From: Vespula vulgaris
Taxonomy: Eukaryota > Arthropoda > Insecta > Hymenoptera > Vespidae
Direction: 5' to 3'
Length of the DNA stretch: 64,000 nt
Assembly (NCBI RefSeq): GCF_905475345.1
Contig: NC_066599.1
Coordinates: 911,001 to 975,000 of the forward strand
Each line of letters starts with the position of its first letter. The stretch's first letter is position 1. Below are positions 12,914 to 25,400 of this stretch, in pieces. The notes beneath the pieces were generated by a model. It searched no databases. It was not told the origin of the DNA and saw nothing but the letters and a program-made list of their open reading frames with translations. A program made the translations under genes and the position numbers.

Positions 12914-14053
12914 TCATTTTAATAGAATAATTATTCCCAACGCTGTACCATTTTATGTTGAAATGATATACATAATATATTACTTGATCGTGAATAAAAT
13001 ATATTCGAGTTGCTGGTAGGTGATCTGAAAAAAATGTCGGTGTGTGCAAAATGTTAATCCATATACTCCCAATAGAGTATTATCGAGGATTTTGTGCGAT
13101 AACTCGCGTTAAAACTTCGTATTTGATAACGATCGAACAATATTATTGGTTGATTGACCTGATCGAAGGATACTCTTAATTCTTATCGGTTTTATTCGAT
13201 GTATGTATATAACTCTTGCGTTCTCACGAATGAATTGGACTTTTTCATACACGTCTGATATGATGAGTGCATGTATATACGCACACAGACACAGACAGAC
13301 ACACGTACATCATATGCATATACATATTATTTTGTAATCGTGTATAGATACAAATAGTAATAAACTTGCTGAGATCTTTCGAGGTATTAACACTTTCTGC
13401 GTATAGAGCATACATTTGAAAAGCATAGCTATCCAATCAGAAGCGAGTTTCCACAGAGAATGTCGATTACGACATTCTTGACCCGAGCATCGTGGTAAGT
13501 AACGCACGAGTAGATAGCCAGCATCGAAGAAATCTTGCGCACATCACTTGGAAACTTATATTTATATGTGCCTGTACAGCAAGCATGTGCGTGCGTACTT
13601 ACAGTTTAGTTTCTTCTTCCTAGCATGTAATAATCTCATGAGAACTTCTACATGTTAACAACTATCTTCTATTTGTTTTGAGATTGATCATTGCGAATAC
13701 AAAAAAAAAAAGAAAATACAGGACAAGAGTAAAAAAGGAAAAAGGAAAAAGAGAACACAGTACTCGGCAAAAGACTGATTCATCGAGAGGTACCCTTAAA
13801 TTTCCTGCCGTTGTACTCCTCTTACAAGTGTAACTAATGAATTGTAAGGCTTCATCGGTTCTACGATATCATTATCCCTCGAAAAACAATATTCCACGCT
13901 ACAACACTCCTATGGATCATTTTACAATCGATTCTGTTTGCAATATCACGTTACTAGCGGAGAATCCTATCATTATAAGCTTTTTAATGGGAAGGTGGCG
14001 ACTAGTGTTCCGTTTTACATAGGTATGTTCGCGAAAAGGATTATAATGACAGA

Positions 14054-14059
<6 letters not shown>

Positions 14060-14105
<46 letters not shown>
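14060..14105 (+). repeat. (AAT)n trinucleotide microsatellite
   Basis: About 15 AAT units followed by GAT/AAT mixed units to about 14150. A poly-Asn/Asp open frame across it is spurious. Confidence 0.9.
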
Positions 14106-14107
<2 letters not shown>

Positions 14108-15355
14108 CGATGACGATGGTGATGATAATGATAATAATAATAACGATGACACGAAAAATAATTAAAAAAAAAAAAGAAAAAAAAACAGGATAAAATAAGT
14201 AAAACTAAATAAAAGCAGAACTGTTTAGAAACCTTATCTAATTGCTTTTCTCTTGTTCTTTTTTCATCTTTCAGGTATCGGCTTTCTAATGTGGATCAAG
14301 GACTAAGTAAACCGCATTCATTTCGTTAACAAAAAAGGCGCGCATGAAGCATGAAAAAATATCACGGATTTCTTCTCTGCACCTTCGCCGAATATTGGAA
14401 AATCAGTCTCCGTTTGATATTTGGAATCGAATGTTCCTCGAGGATATTTATCTGTGATGATCTCGAATAGAGATAACGTTGGATCAAGAAAACCAGGCCC
14501 GAGGATGTCTCCCGCAGACCGAAATAAATAAGTTTCTTTTTTTTTTTCTTTCTTCTTCGGAAAGATAATTTTTCGGCCATGCCATTATAATAGGAGTCAA
14601 ACAAAGTGCTCTACCAAGATCTTTTATTCATCCCTATCGGATGATTTCAATTCGAGTAAAAGAATTGATCGGGCTATGATAAAGCTGGGAGATATTCGAG
14701 TGATATTGGAGTCTGGTGGTCAAATTAATACCAGTCAATGTGGAACAAAATGTGACGGGCTAATCGAATGCTATTAACCTGTCAAGATATTACGAATGAC
14801 TGAGAAGAACAGACACTCACATACATACATATATATGTATATATATATAATTATATGTCTAAGAATGTAGAAATATCTATGAAAGATTTATTGACTGATT
14901 TGAGATTCTAAAAATGACTATAATACCTACGAATACTAGAGCGACGATGCTCGGTAGGTAAGAAAAGGACTGGCCCTTCTCTCTCTTTTCATTTCCCAGC
15001 CCATGATCGAAAAATATTGAATAATTCAAAGGAAGATCTTTTTCGCTCTTCCGATGCGTCAATAAAAGAGGAAGGCGCAAATGGGAATAGAATAGTAATC
15101 GCAAAGACTGGTCCTCGTAAGTGTCCTTATTTCGAGAAACCTCCCCACCGTCGTCTTCTTTAGGTCGTTCTGCTGCCTACTACTACTATTACTACACTAC
15201 TACTACTGCTACTATTACTATAACTACACTACTACGCTACCATCACCATCACCTTGGCTCTTCGTCGGCACTCCTTTCTCCCGGTTATGGAATGAGCCGG
15301 CGTTCGACCAGAATACTTGGACGTTCGCGGGCTCGCATAAACATTATCGAGCATC

Positions 15356-18334
15356 ATGATAGGAACGATGCGCTTGCTTCTCTCGTCATTCTTAATTACC
15401 ATGCAATTTTGTGTGAACGTTTGCCTGTCAAGCGGTGACGGTGGCCCTAATAGTCCTATCTTCAACTTAGATCATACGGCGTTAGAGAAGAATCTCGCTG
15501 CGATATTTATCAAGGTCGCACACAGTTCGGCCACCACGAAACGTAGCGTACCTGCTTATGACGCTCAAGTTTCAGCCAGTACTACCTTATCGACCGTACC
15601 GTCGCCTTTAACAACCTTCACCACCGCTACGACCACAACGGCGACTAAGTCAACGACGACAACGACGACAACGACGACTAGAGCTATAACAACCTCTGCG
15701 ATTAATCCCTCGTTACATTCTATAAGAATTCCAGTACCTCGTGCTACAGCATCCTCGGGCATACGCGATTTACCATCGTATGCACCGCCTTCGCGAGCCT
15801 TGTTTACACCACCCCTGCCGCCGGAGTACCTTCATCCATTCGCCGACAAGCCAACGCTTAGGGGGACAAATTCTGACGTACATACTGGCGCAAGAAGGCC
15901 CGTACCACCCCCTAGTCTTACCCCCGCGCACGAGAGAATACCAATCAGGCCACCTGACCTAGTACAAGTGCCTGCTTCCCATGGTCCAGAGAGACACTCG
16001 CATTCCAGAAATAAAGCCATCAATACGAGCAACGCCAATTCAAAATCCGGGCTTGACTTCGCCGAGAACGAGAAGAGAAATAACTCGAACGAGTTCGTAC
16101 CGACTCTTCATTATCCAAGTATATCGCGCATTCTTTCCGGTAGCAATGGTAGAAAACAAGACATTCCCGAGATTCTTTTGAAACCACTTGCTACAAAGAG
16201 CCCGTTGCAGAACGTACCACTGGTTATAACGACCGAGAGAATGAGTACGTCGACGACGATGTTAGTAACGACGACAACCGCTACAGGAACGACTACTATG
16301 ATGCCGATGACGAGTACGGTCGATCCGTTTAGAAAGGTTACTCAACCGACTATCTTCAACCTGCCAAATACGAGAAGACAGGAGAACGACGGTGATTATC
16401 AACATGGCCTGAGAACGGAGAACGGTTTCAAGACGGATAATATCGAGATAGTCGATACAGAAAGACTGCCATATCCTCAACCTCAACCACCAGCACCACC
16501 GTCGAAGAAACCAAACGACAAGGGCGGTGATTCTTTGGTACCTCACATAGACACGCATCCTTTAGAATCGACTTGGAAAATCGCCTGGTCTCTTCACGTT
16601 TACGTCGCAGCCATCATGTTTACCCTGATGGCGTTGTACTCGATCTACAAGATCGTTCGTTTCAACGAAGCTACCAATCTTCTTACCCAGTCGTACTTCC
16701 TCGCCGTTCATCTTCTCTTGACGACCGTCTGTACTCTGAGGTGTTTTCATCTGTTCTACGATGCCTACAATTTGGGCCATTCTTTGCCGGAACCGTTGTC
16801 ACGGGTTTTAATGTACTTACCGGCACCGTTGTTGTCGGCAGCCTTTGCAACGCTCGTGCTGTATTTAGCCCGATGCTCCGAGGCACCGTCGCTGAACAAC
16901 AAACTCTTATCTCCAGCTGCCCTAGTTTTATTCTCAACCGTTCACATAGTTCTCTGCGTCTCTCTCCACGTGTCCACTCACGTGTTAGGTTATCGAGATG
17001 AAGCAGAGATATTGCCCCTAGTTTGTCAGTGTATCTACATCATTGTCTGCGTTACACTCGGCCTCTGTTATGTTTACGTGTATCGTGTCGTACGCTCGCA
17101 AATACACATTACGAACAATAAGACTGCTGGTGTCAATCACGTGGTCGCTGGCATCGATCCTTCGACCGTGGCATTGAGTACGGCCATTACGACGACTACA
17201 GCGACAGCAATGCTCTTCATACTGATGGGTTTTGTTCAGCTTTACGGTATATTTGGCATACGTGAACGTTCTCAGCCTTATCCTTGGCTCTGGTGGGGTT
17301 GGCAGTTCTCCGTCAGGTTACTGGAACTCTCCGTTTGTGGGCTATTGGTTTGGGTCGCTAGTCTCTCGCAGTATCCCCTACGAGAGAAACAACTCCAACA
17401 ACATCCAGCTCATTCGGGTTTTGCCCTCTTCCCATGTGGGAGTTCCACGTCTACGGAGAACATGGACGATGTATTGTATCCAGCGATATGCAGCACCAAT
17501 CAAGCGATACAAAATTATACCATGAGGACTGGAAAACAAGTCTACGACGACAGTTTTCCACTTAACACGTTGCCCGAACATTTGAACATATCAGGTAGAT
17601 ATTAATTAAATAGCATTGATGATTTTCATTCAAGATACAGCTTCAACTTTATTTAAATTACCGCTATAGTGATACGTCGTATGGCTTATGATTCGGTAAT
17701 TACGAAAGTCGGGTCTAACGTCGTATACATATTTTGATACTCGAGTTTAATAATTGCGTAAGAAATTATTTTTAAAATAGCGTGCGAGATAATATGTCTT
17801 TTAATACCTGAGGCGATTTAGACCACCTTGATTATCACTGCCTCCTATACAAAGTATAAGTTTGGTTAACTGTTGTTGCTACTTCCAGGTACCTTCGAAA
17901 GGCATTCCATTCGCAAGTCCGGCACGATGGGTCATTTTCCGCATGAAGGCCGGGGATCATTGAGTCGTCATGGCAACGGTGTGCAAACTTTGAGAAATTC
18001 CGAAAGTCGGGGCAGGCATACACCTGTTCCAGCTTTACACGAGCAAGCTCCGACAACTGGGTCTACGATGCTGGTGGCGGAAGACGGCTTCGTCAGGTTT
18101 CGAAGTTTAGGTGCGGAAGAAGACGAGTTGTCTGATAGCCAGAGTATGGTGGGAACTCATGGTAGAGGGAGTTCGTTGGCTGGTAGCGTTAGATTTAACG
18201 CGAGGCATACTAATATTCAACATCAACATCAGCATTCGCAACACCAGCATCAACATCAGCATCAACACTCGTTGCAACATTCTCACCCGAGCCAACATCA
18301 GACGAGTCATCATCAACTCTACAACAATACGTAG
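15356..18334 (+). CDS. PRRT3/4-like proline-rich seven-TM protein
   Basis: The coding chain is 15356..17594 and 17889..18334 (phase-1 intron, TCAG|GTAGAT to TTCCAG|GTACC), giving 894 aa. A hydrophobic leader follows the start (alternative in-frame ATG at 15368). A long Thr/Pro-rich extracellular-type region (about residues 75-400, with poly-Thr near 95-105) comes next. Seven hydrophobic segments lie between about 405 and 670, starting at TWKIAWSLHVYV. The C-terminal tail ends in a His/Gln repeat. The membrane block resembles vertebrate proline-rich transmembrane proteins 3 and 4, whose biochemical role is poorly known, so no function is claimed. Without the splice the frame would stop at 17605, three codons beyond the donor. 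The second exon keeps frame exactly, which supports the intron. UTR exons probably lie upstream. The gene stands alone, with gene-free DNA on both sides. Identification rests on recalled family resemblance. Confidence 0.8.
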
Positions 18335-18800
18335 AGATTCGTCGTCGTGCTAAATTATTACGATGATGCAGCTTAGTGAACCTATTTCATCGTTTATCAG
18401 CTGGATACGTCAAACGGCTCGATAATTCGATGGACTTTTTCGAACAAATGAATATATCGCGTTAATTATATATAGAAATATATATATATATATATATACA
18501 TTTCACACACGTACACACATACACACATGCCAATTGAGAGAACTAATGATCGTTAGGTAAAAAGCGTAAGACGCTTTTTCGTCGACATTGTCGTATAATG
18601 TCCGAGTACTTTTTTTAATTTGTATATCTTTGCGAAACGCGGTATCGCGTTGTCATCGTCATCGAAAAAAAAAAGAAAAGAAAAGGAAAAACGTGAAAAG
18701 TGTTCCAGTGCGCTCTACGCGAGTGTCGATTTGTACCTCGCGAACTAAACTTTCTTGGACTACTCTCGTTTCATCATGCAGGGGTAAGGGACGAAAGTCC

Positions 18801-19029
18801 TTAGATAGACCAAAAGTTTTTAGGCGATATTAAAAATCAATTTTACCATTTTTAGAGACATTTGGGTTAATCTCTCTCTCTTTTTTTTTTTTTTGTTCTT
18901 TTTCACAGATTGTAAAACTACGACTATAGCTCGTCAAACTACAAAACCAGCACCTGTCACAAGTCTCAAAAAAAATAAAAAGAGTAATTGATTTTTGTAA
19001 TCACGTAGGAACTTTTGGGCTGTTCTGTA
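18801..19029. mobile_element. MITE family copy 2
   Basis: The left arm (GATAGACCAAAAGTTTTTAG, then GCGATATTAAAAATCAATTT) is the inverted counterpart of the right arm (GAGTAATTGATTTTTGTAAT, then CACGTAGGAACTTTTGGGCT). The copy is bounded near TTAGATAG and TTCTGTA. The interior is short, T-rich and non-coding. This is the longest copy of the four. Confidence 0.8.
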
Positions 19030-20621
19030 TTATCGCGAAAAAGAAGATATTGTCTCCCCCTTGTTGTATAGAAAAAAAATCATTCCTATATATTTCTCGC
19101 TCCTCTCCTTTTTACGTGTTATTATCATCACGTCTTATTAACACGCGTATCATCTAACTTTGCGAGTCGAGCCGCTACCCCTACTCTAATGTACTTATAT
19201 TTATTTTCTATCTTCTAATAGGCGAAGAAAGAAAGAAAGAAAGGAAGGAAGAATGAAAGAAAGAAAGCAAACAAGTAAACAAGTATACGGCGAATTCTCG
19301 TTCATGAAAACGGGATTCATGTATCTGGATAGTCCAGGGTATTTCGAGTCGTAACGTTATTAAAATTAGGCACTTGGTACTTAATAAGATGATAAATACG
19401 TGTGATTGAAAAGAAAAAAAAAATAATGAAAAGCTATACGGTGTCTCTCCCTCGACGTAATGAAATGGAAGCAAACTTTACTCTCATATATATTTTATCA
19501 TTTTTTTATTTTTTATTATTATTATTATTAGTAGTATTATTATTGTTATTATTATTATTCTCTATCCGATTAATATTAAACTCGGCTGTGTGGAATGGAC
19601 TGAAAGAACAAACAATTAAATTTTTTCTTTTTTTTTCTTTGTTTATATACTGGTAATTTATATTCATAATAATAACGATGATGACGATGATAATAATAAT
19701 AGCAATAATAATACAAATAAAAAATAATAATAATAGATGGTCGATGAAAAAAATATTTTGTCCTTTGTTCAATATGGCGCTATATAATACGTAAATCACA
19801 CATCTGCCGACTTTAAATTTTCGCGTGTATTGAAAACGACGTCCGCTTTACTGATGTTCAATGGGAGATATATTTTTCAATCAAGAATACCCATACATAA
19901 AAAAAAAAAAAGTAAAAGTCTATCACGATTTCTCAAACGTAAATTATTATTTACAAAAAGAAAAAAAAAAACGCGATTCTCTCAAAAACGGTATATTCTA
20001 AAAGGAGACTTATTCTCTTATTGAAAGCTAATTATTGTCGAGCCAAACGAAAAAAGAATACACCGTTTGTACAGTCAATATCAATAATTGATAATTTAAT
20101 CGATCGATCGATACGAATGTACATTTCATTCATCGTCCAACAACCCTCTTTGAGCCCTGATAAAAAATTTATTAGTTGTATTTAAAAAATATCAATTGAA
20201 CAATCAATTTTGATATCGATGTTCCTTTTAGCGCATGTCAAAGTTATTTATAAAATATAATGCATTTATCATCAATGCTCTTATATATTATATTTTGGAA
20301 GATTCGTCAATTGTTGATCATGCAAAAAATAAAAACAAAAGATAGGAGAAGTTCACGTAATATTTATTGCTATTGCAAACACACGTGCATTCACGTTAAG
20401 TTTTCTCTTGCCAAGTTGCAATAAGGTCATGTGATGAAATCAATGAGAAAAAGAGTTATTTTAGAAATAATATCAGAATGTGCATGGTCATAGTATTGGC
20501 GCATTGTGTAATTTTAACATTATACTTTTATAGAAGAGGCTATAGAGGGTTTAGTTTAAGTCATAAAAACATTGAACATGTGTTTAATTTGTTATTAAGA
20601 TTTAGCATTAAGTTAGACATA

Positions 20622-20659
<38 letters not shown>

Positions 20660-21113
20660 TCAATTTTTTAGCGATCAAATACAAGCGAATAAGTAAGACA
20701 ATTTGAATTTACATACGAGCCAGTGATTATTTTTCTTATTTTTGTATTTTTATATATATTTTTTTTTTGTATTTTTTTTATTTACTTTCCTTCTCAGAAC
20801 CTAATGGTACAAAGTAGGAGTTTCTACTTTTCCTTTCGTATATTAATATATAGGCTTAAGCAATCGTGCAGTCTGTATGTTTATATTGACATTGTAAATA
20901 CGGTACATATACACGGGCTCTCATAATTGATGATAAATATATTTGTCACACGGTAGATTTTTACATGAAAAAACGATTAAAAAATCTATCGGTAGGTTGT
21001 GCGCAGTTTGAATTTTTGACATTATATCTCAATTGTAAATTCCAATGAACAACACGCTCTCATTTGTTAATTTATAACAGAAATCTGTATTTATTATCTG
21101 AAAAACATTCCAC

Positions 21114-21145
<32 letters not shown>

Positions 21146-21189
21146 GCGAATTAGTGGAATTTTATTGCTATTTTAGATTAACATAGTAC

Positions 21190-21203
21190 TCGAGAGAGAA
21201 AGA

Positions 21204-21250
<47 letters not shown>
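21190..21250 (+). repeat. (GA)n microsatellite
   Basis: A nearly pure AG run, with a second shorter run at 21115-21145. Similar pyrimidine or purine runs are frequent across the left half of the window. Confidence 0.85.
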
Positions 21251-21253
<3 letters not shown>

Positions 21254-22289
21254 GAAAAGAAAGAGAAAGAGGAACAAATGTGTAAATAAAAGCTTTTTGC
21301 GAAATATTATATGCTCGTCTCAGCTTATCATTTTCTAATAAGTATTTCAATATGTTTATGCGGGTTTATGTGAGTTACATGCTCGTAACTCTCTGTATGT
21401 GCGTATACTGTACATAGATATGTATAAATGTAGATAAGTGATATCACTAAACACACCAAATAACTTGAATGTATTGCTCTTTGAAATTATGATTTATGTA
21501 AATAATTGAATTGTATTTTGCATTTCGAAAAATTGGCACACCAAAAGTTTCAAGAGTATTAATTCGTTTGAATTCATCTGAAATCGTATTAAATTCGTTC
21601 TATGATTATTCTTTTGTCTATTGTGATGTTAAAAATTTTTATTATCTAAAAAATAAGAAAAAATTAATTATCCTTTTGTAAGATTCAATCTTTGGTACGT
21701 CGAATTTAATGATTAGTGTATTTGAAAGAAGCGGGTATATACAAAAATAGCCATAGATGTCGCGTCGGACGCATTAACATATATATATATGTATTTTTTA
21801 AAAGTTTTCAGTATAACGAGTATATTGGGATCACAGTTGCGTGTGTTCGATTAGAAAGGATCTACTTGAAAATGAAACTCGGTGAGTGATTTGTTTTTCT
21901 TTTATTACATATTTAAATAAGATACAATAATTTAATCTCTAAATCTAGCGTCTAGAAAAATTATCAAATATGTGTGTTCGCGAGTTTGACTAAAAAAGAA
22001 AAAGGATATGACATAGATTCGTTTACCTAGATATACATATAGATATATACATATTTGTGTACAGATTAAGAGCGATATTTTGCTTGTATTTGATAAAAAG
22101 GAATTTTTTGGGAATGAAAGAAAATCAATCTGAAACTATGAAAACAGCTTTTTGGTTATGACAAAAAATTAAATCCAAACGATATTAATTACAGCCATCT
22201 TTATCTACTTTTTTGCATAATCTTAATAGTTAATGCGATGCGTATTTGTCATAAGTATTTTTTGTCCGCGATCTTTTTATATATACGTA

Positions 22290-22320
<31 letters not shown>

Positions 22321-22457
22321 AATATTAACCAAAAAATATAGGATGTATTACCGCGAAGATTTCACAAAAAAGTAGTGAAAATCTCTGCAAGATGTCGCTC
22401 GTACACGTACCAGGGCAGTCCTAAGCTATTTACACGCAATAAATTGCAACAATCTTT

Positions 22458-25400
22458 CTAGTCGATCATTTTCAATGAACAAATTGCCACTTGAGAGTCT
22501 GGTGCCCTACCGAATGGCTTTGAATCATCCGGTGCTATATATTCGTTCACTCGGTAGGTCAACATCGTTTCATACGCATATACGTCTATAGCAAGTTGCT
22601 AAAAATCCAAAAGAAAAAAAATTTGTCATTTTGGAAATTTGTTATTTTTTTTTCTTTATATAGAAGAGCAATTTGAAAAAAATTCTTTTCTTGTTTTATA
22701 AATTTCATTCTTAAAGTGAAACGCATCGTGAAACGAAAAAAATAAATTAAAAAAGCCGCGAATTTTTCAAATTGCCTTATTAGGTAGGGATCTGTCGATA
22801 AGTTAGTTAGTTTTGCAGGTATCGATTATCGACTGAGAATAAAGAATTACCTGCGTCAAAGGGCTCGTATTCGTCGTGAAGATCCCAGCGTATTCCCTCT
22901 TCCTGGCAACTCTCAAACAATATTCTTCCATTTCTCCCATAATTATAACATTTTCCGCTGGTGCTAAATCGGAATGCGTTGCCATCATAAAATTATGTAT
23001 TATCTGCCCCTTGCCTTTCGGTAATTTTTTTTCCCTAATTGGTTTTTCTAAATATTCGAGAAAATCAAAAACTATCGTCAATTTTGACTCAAGTTCGACT
23101 TCTGGCTCGTCCCATAGATCAAAATTCAAGCTAACGCCGATCACTCGATCGTCTTGAGACGATTTTACGACGAAACTTAAATCTTTTTCGACCAATGGCA
23201 CCCATAACTTTTCCATCAATTTTCTATAATCCTCTCTGCTTATGTCATCTATCAACCATTGCTCTAAATCGGCTTTCGAATAGAAACTTTCTGTGATTAT
23301 TCTGAAATAATGAAAGGGAAGAAAAATATGTTATAAAAGTCGTTCGTTGAAAAAACATAAGAAAATATCCTTAATTCCTTGTTTACTTAATCTCTGTAAA
23401 TCTCAGACGCATGAAACCAACTTGGTTAAACTTTTAATTTGGTGCCAAGTGTAAGTCATGAAATATATATAAAAAAATAGTCCGTGTATACAAAGTACTA
23501 AGATACGTACTTGATCGCATCCTCTTTGTGTGAATTGTTCAACATCTCGAAATGTCGTCGCTCCTCGTCAATGTTCTCTTTTAAAGTATCGTCCTTGATG
23601 TTAGTCTTCAACAGTTTTAAAACATCGGCCAATGTTTTAGCCGTGATAAATTCCGTTATGCCAATGGAATAACCTTGATCCCTCAATTTCGTAACGGTAT
23701 AGATAGAATTCAAAGAATTTCCACCGAGTTCGTAAAAGTTGCCATCCAAATTTACCGTTCCTCGATTGCTCGCACCAATTACGGTTGCAATCGTGGGAAA
23801 CAATACTTTGGCTTTCGCAAGATCCTCTTCTGATACACCAGTATAATCGCAATTAGCAATTTCGTCGTTCTCTAAACACGTCGAGAAAAGGTCGAGAGGA
23901 ATGATCATCATTAAGTTTTCCAAGCAAGTCCTAATCGTCCGATTGTTAAAAAGTCATTTACCAATGGATCTTTATCTCGAATGATTAATGTAACGACGAT
24001 GCAGAGCTACGAAGTATCTACAATTTCTTAAGCTCTTTATGAAATCGCGTGTCTGCATTCAAAGATAAACACGAGAAAAGAAGGAAATAAATAAAAAATA
24101 CGAATTACCTACCATTAACGAGCTTCGATGATTCATATTGCTTGAACAGCATCTGACGATCGGTTTTACCGTTCGTTAAAAGCGGTATGTGATTAACGAT
24201 TATAACCTGAGGTTGCATATAAAGTGGCATTCTCTTTTGTAAGGCAACTTCGATCTCCCTACTACCGATCTTAGTTTCTTCCTTTACCGTTATAAACGCT
24301 AGCAATGCCTATTTATATATATATATAAAAAAAAAAAATATCTTTTTATTACACTTGCAATCAGCTTTTATCGATTCTCTTATTAGAAATGTATGAGATC
24401 GATCTCCAGGGATCGATTTAAAACGTCGATCGACGTTGATAAAAAGATTAAGAAAAAGTTAGAAATATAAAAGAATTTCTTCTCACCTGCGACAAATCAC
24501 CAGGCTTGTAACAAAGTACTACGGCCTTATCGACTTCCGGCATTCTCGAAACGATTTTTTCAACTTCGGAAAGATCGACCCTATGACCCCGAACTTTGAC
24601 TTGAGAATCGACGCGCCCTTCGTAAACCATCGTCCCTTTAACGATTTTTGCGTAATCACCGGTCCGGAAAACTCTCGAGTATTCTGTCGATAAAACAAAC
24701 GTTATTCGAAAATGGCGAATCGGAGTTCCTTTTTGCCTTTGCTACCTCATTCGTGACTCCCATTCGTTTGTTTGCTCGTAGCGTTAGCAATAAATAAATA
24801 TACTTTCAAGTTTTTGTCTTCTTCAAGAACACCATTCGAACTGCTCATTAGCATTACGTTAGATCTATCGGAATTATGGCTTCGACAAAATTAATTAAAT
24901 ATAACGAGACTTTTTTTTAGAAGATTTTTCCTTCGTTTTTCCTTTTCATGGATTCACAGCGAACAGAAATATTGAAATCTATCTAGTTAATTAACTAACC
25001 ATTCTATGCTTTTTTTCATATCCTTCTCTTTCTCTCTCTCTTTCTCTATTACTATTTAATACTATCTAATAAATTCTCGAACATTTACAATATACTCTTC
25101 TTATTTTTTTTATCTAGAGCATTCATGCTCTACTTTTTCAACTGGTTTCATTTTTACTGTGTCCCTTTTTTGATTGTTTATAAATCAGAGAAAGGAGATT
25201 ACGAGTATTACAGAAAATATGTATAGTGTGTGTGTGTGTGTGTGAATGTTAATATAATATTCCATGACTTCACATCCATCACAGAAATATGATAGAATCC
25301 TTATTTATTGAATCACATAGAATTATTATCGATCGAACGTTAATTGATTGATATAACATTATAATTGAAGAGTATTTCGATCTAAGAACGAAGAAAATCG

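Larger units (their letters stand above)
12183..15355 (+). other. Non-coding stretch upstream of the PRRT-like gene
   Basis: No coding exon is supported. Possible UTR-exon signals on the plus strand are a strong donor CGTG|GTAAGT at 13494/13495, an acceptor ATCTTTCAG at about 14275, and a donor CTC|GTAAGTG near 15117. These could belong to untranslated exons of the gene starting at 15356, but the combination cannot be resolved without transcripts. A transposon-like copy (12779-12913) and an AAT trinucleotide run (about 14060-14105) are included. Confidence 0.4.
18335..22457. other. Intergenic stretch between the PRRT-like gene and ebony
   Basis: No coding exon is supported. It holds the 3' flank of the PRRT-like gene, a MITE copy (18801-19029), ATT/TAA runs (about 19515-19560 and 19690-19730), a TA run (20625-20658), GA runs (21115-21145, 21190-21250), and an isolated possible first exon with a strong donor near 21888. 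The 3' ends of the two flanking genes converge here. Confidence 0.6.

Noticed and set aside
20190..20215. Possible fifth copy of the short inverted-repeat family (ATCAATTTTGATATCG)
   Set aside because: Only the AATCAATT core matches; no arm, no inverted partner and no terminal motif.
22876..23157. 93-codon plus-strand frame
   Set aside because: It is the antisense shadow of the ebony C-terminal exon, whose own frame is clearly conserved.
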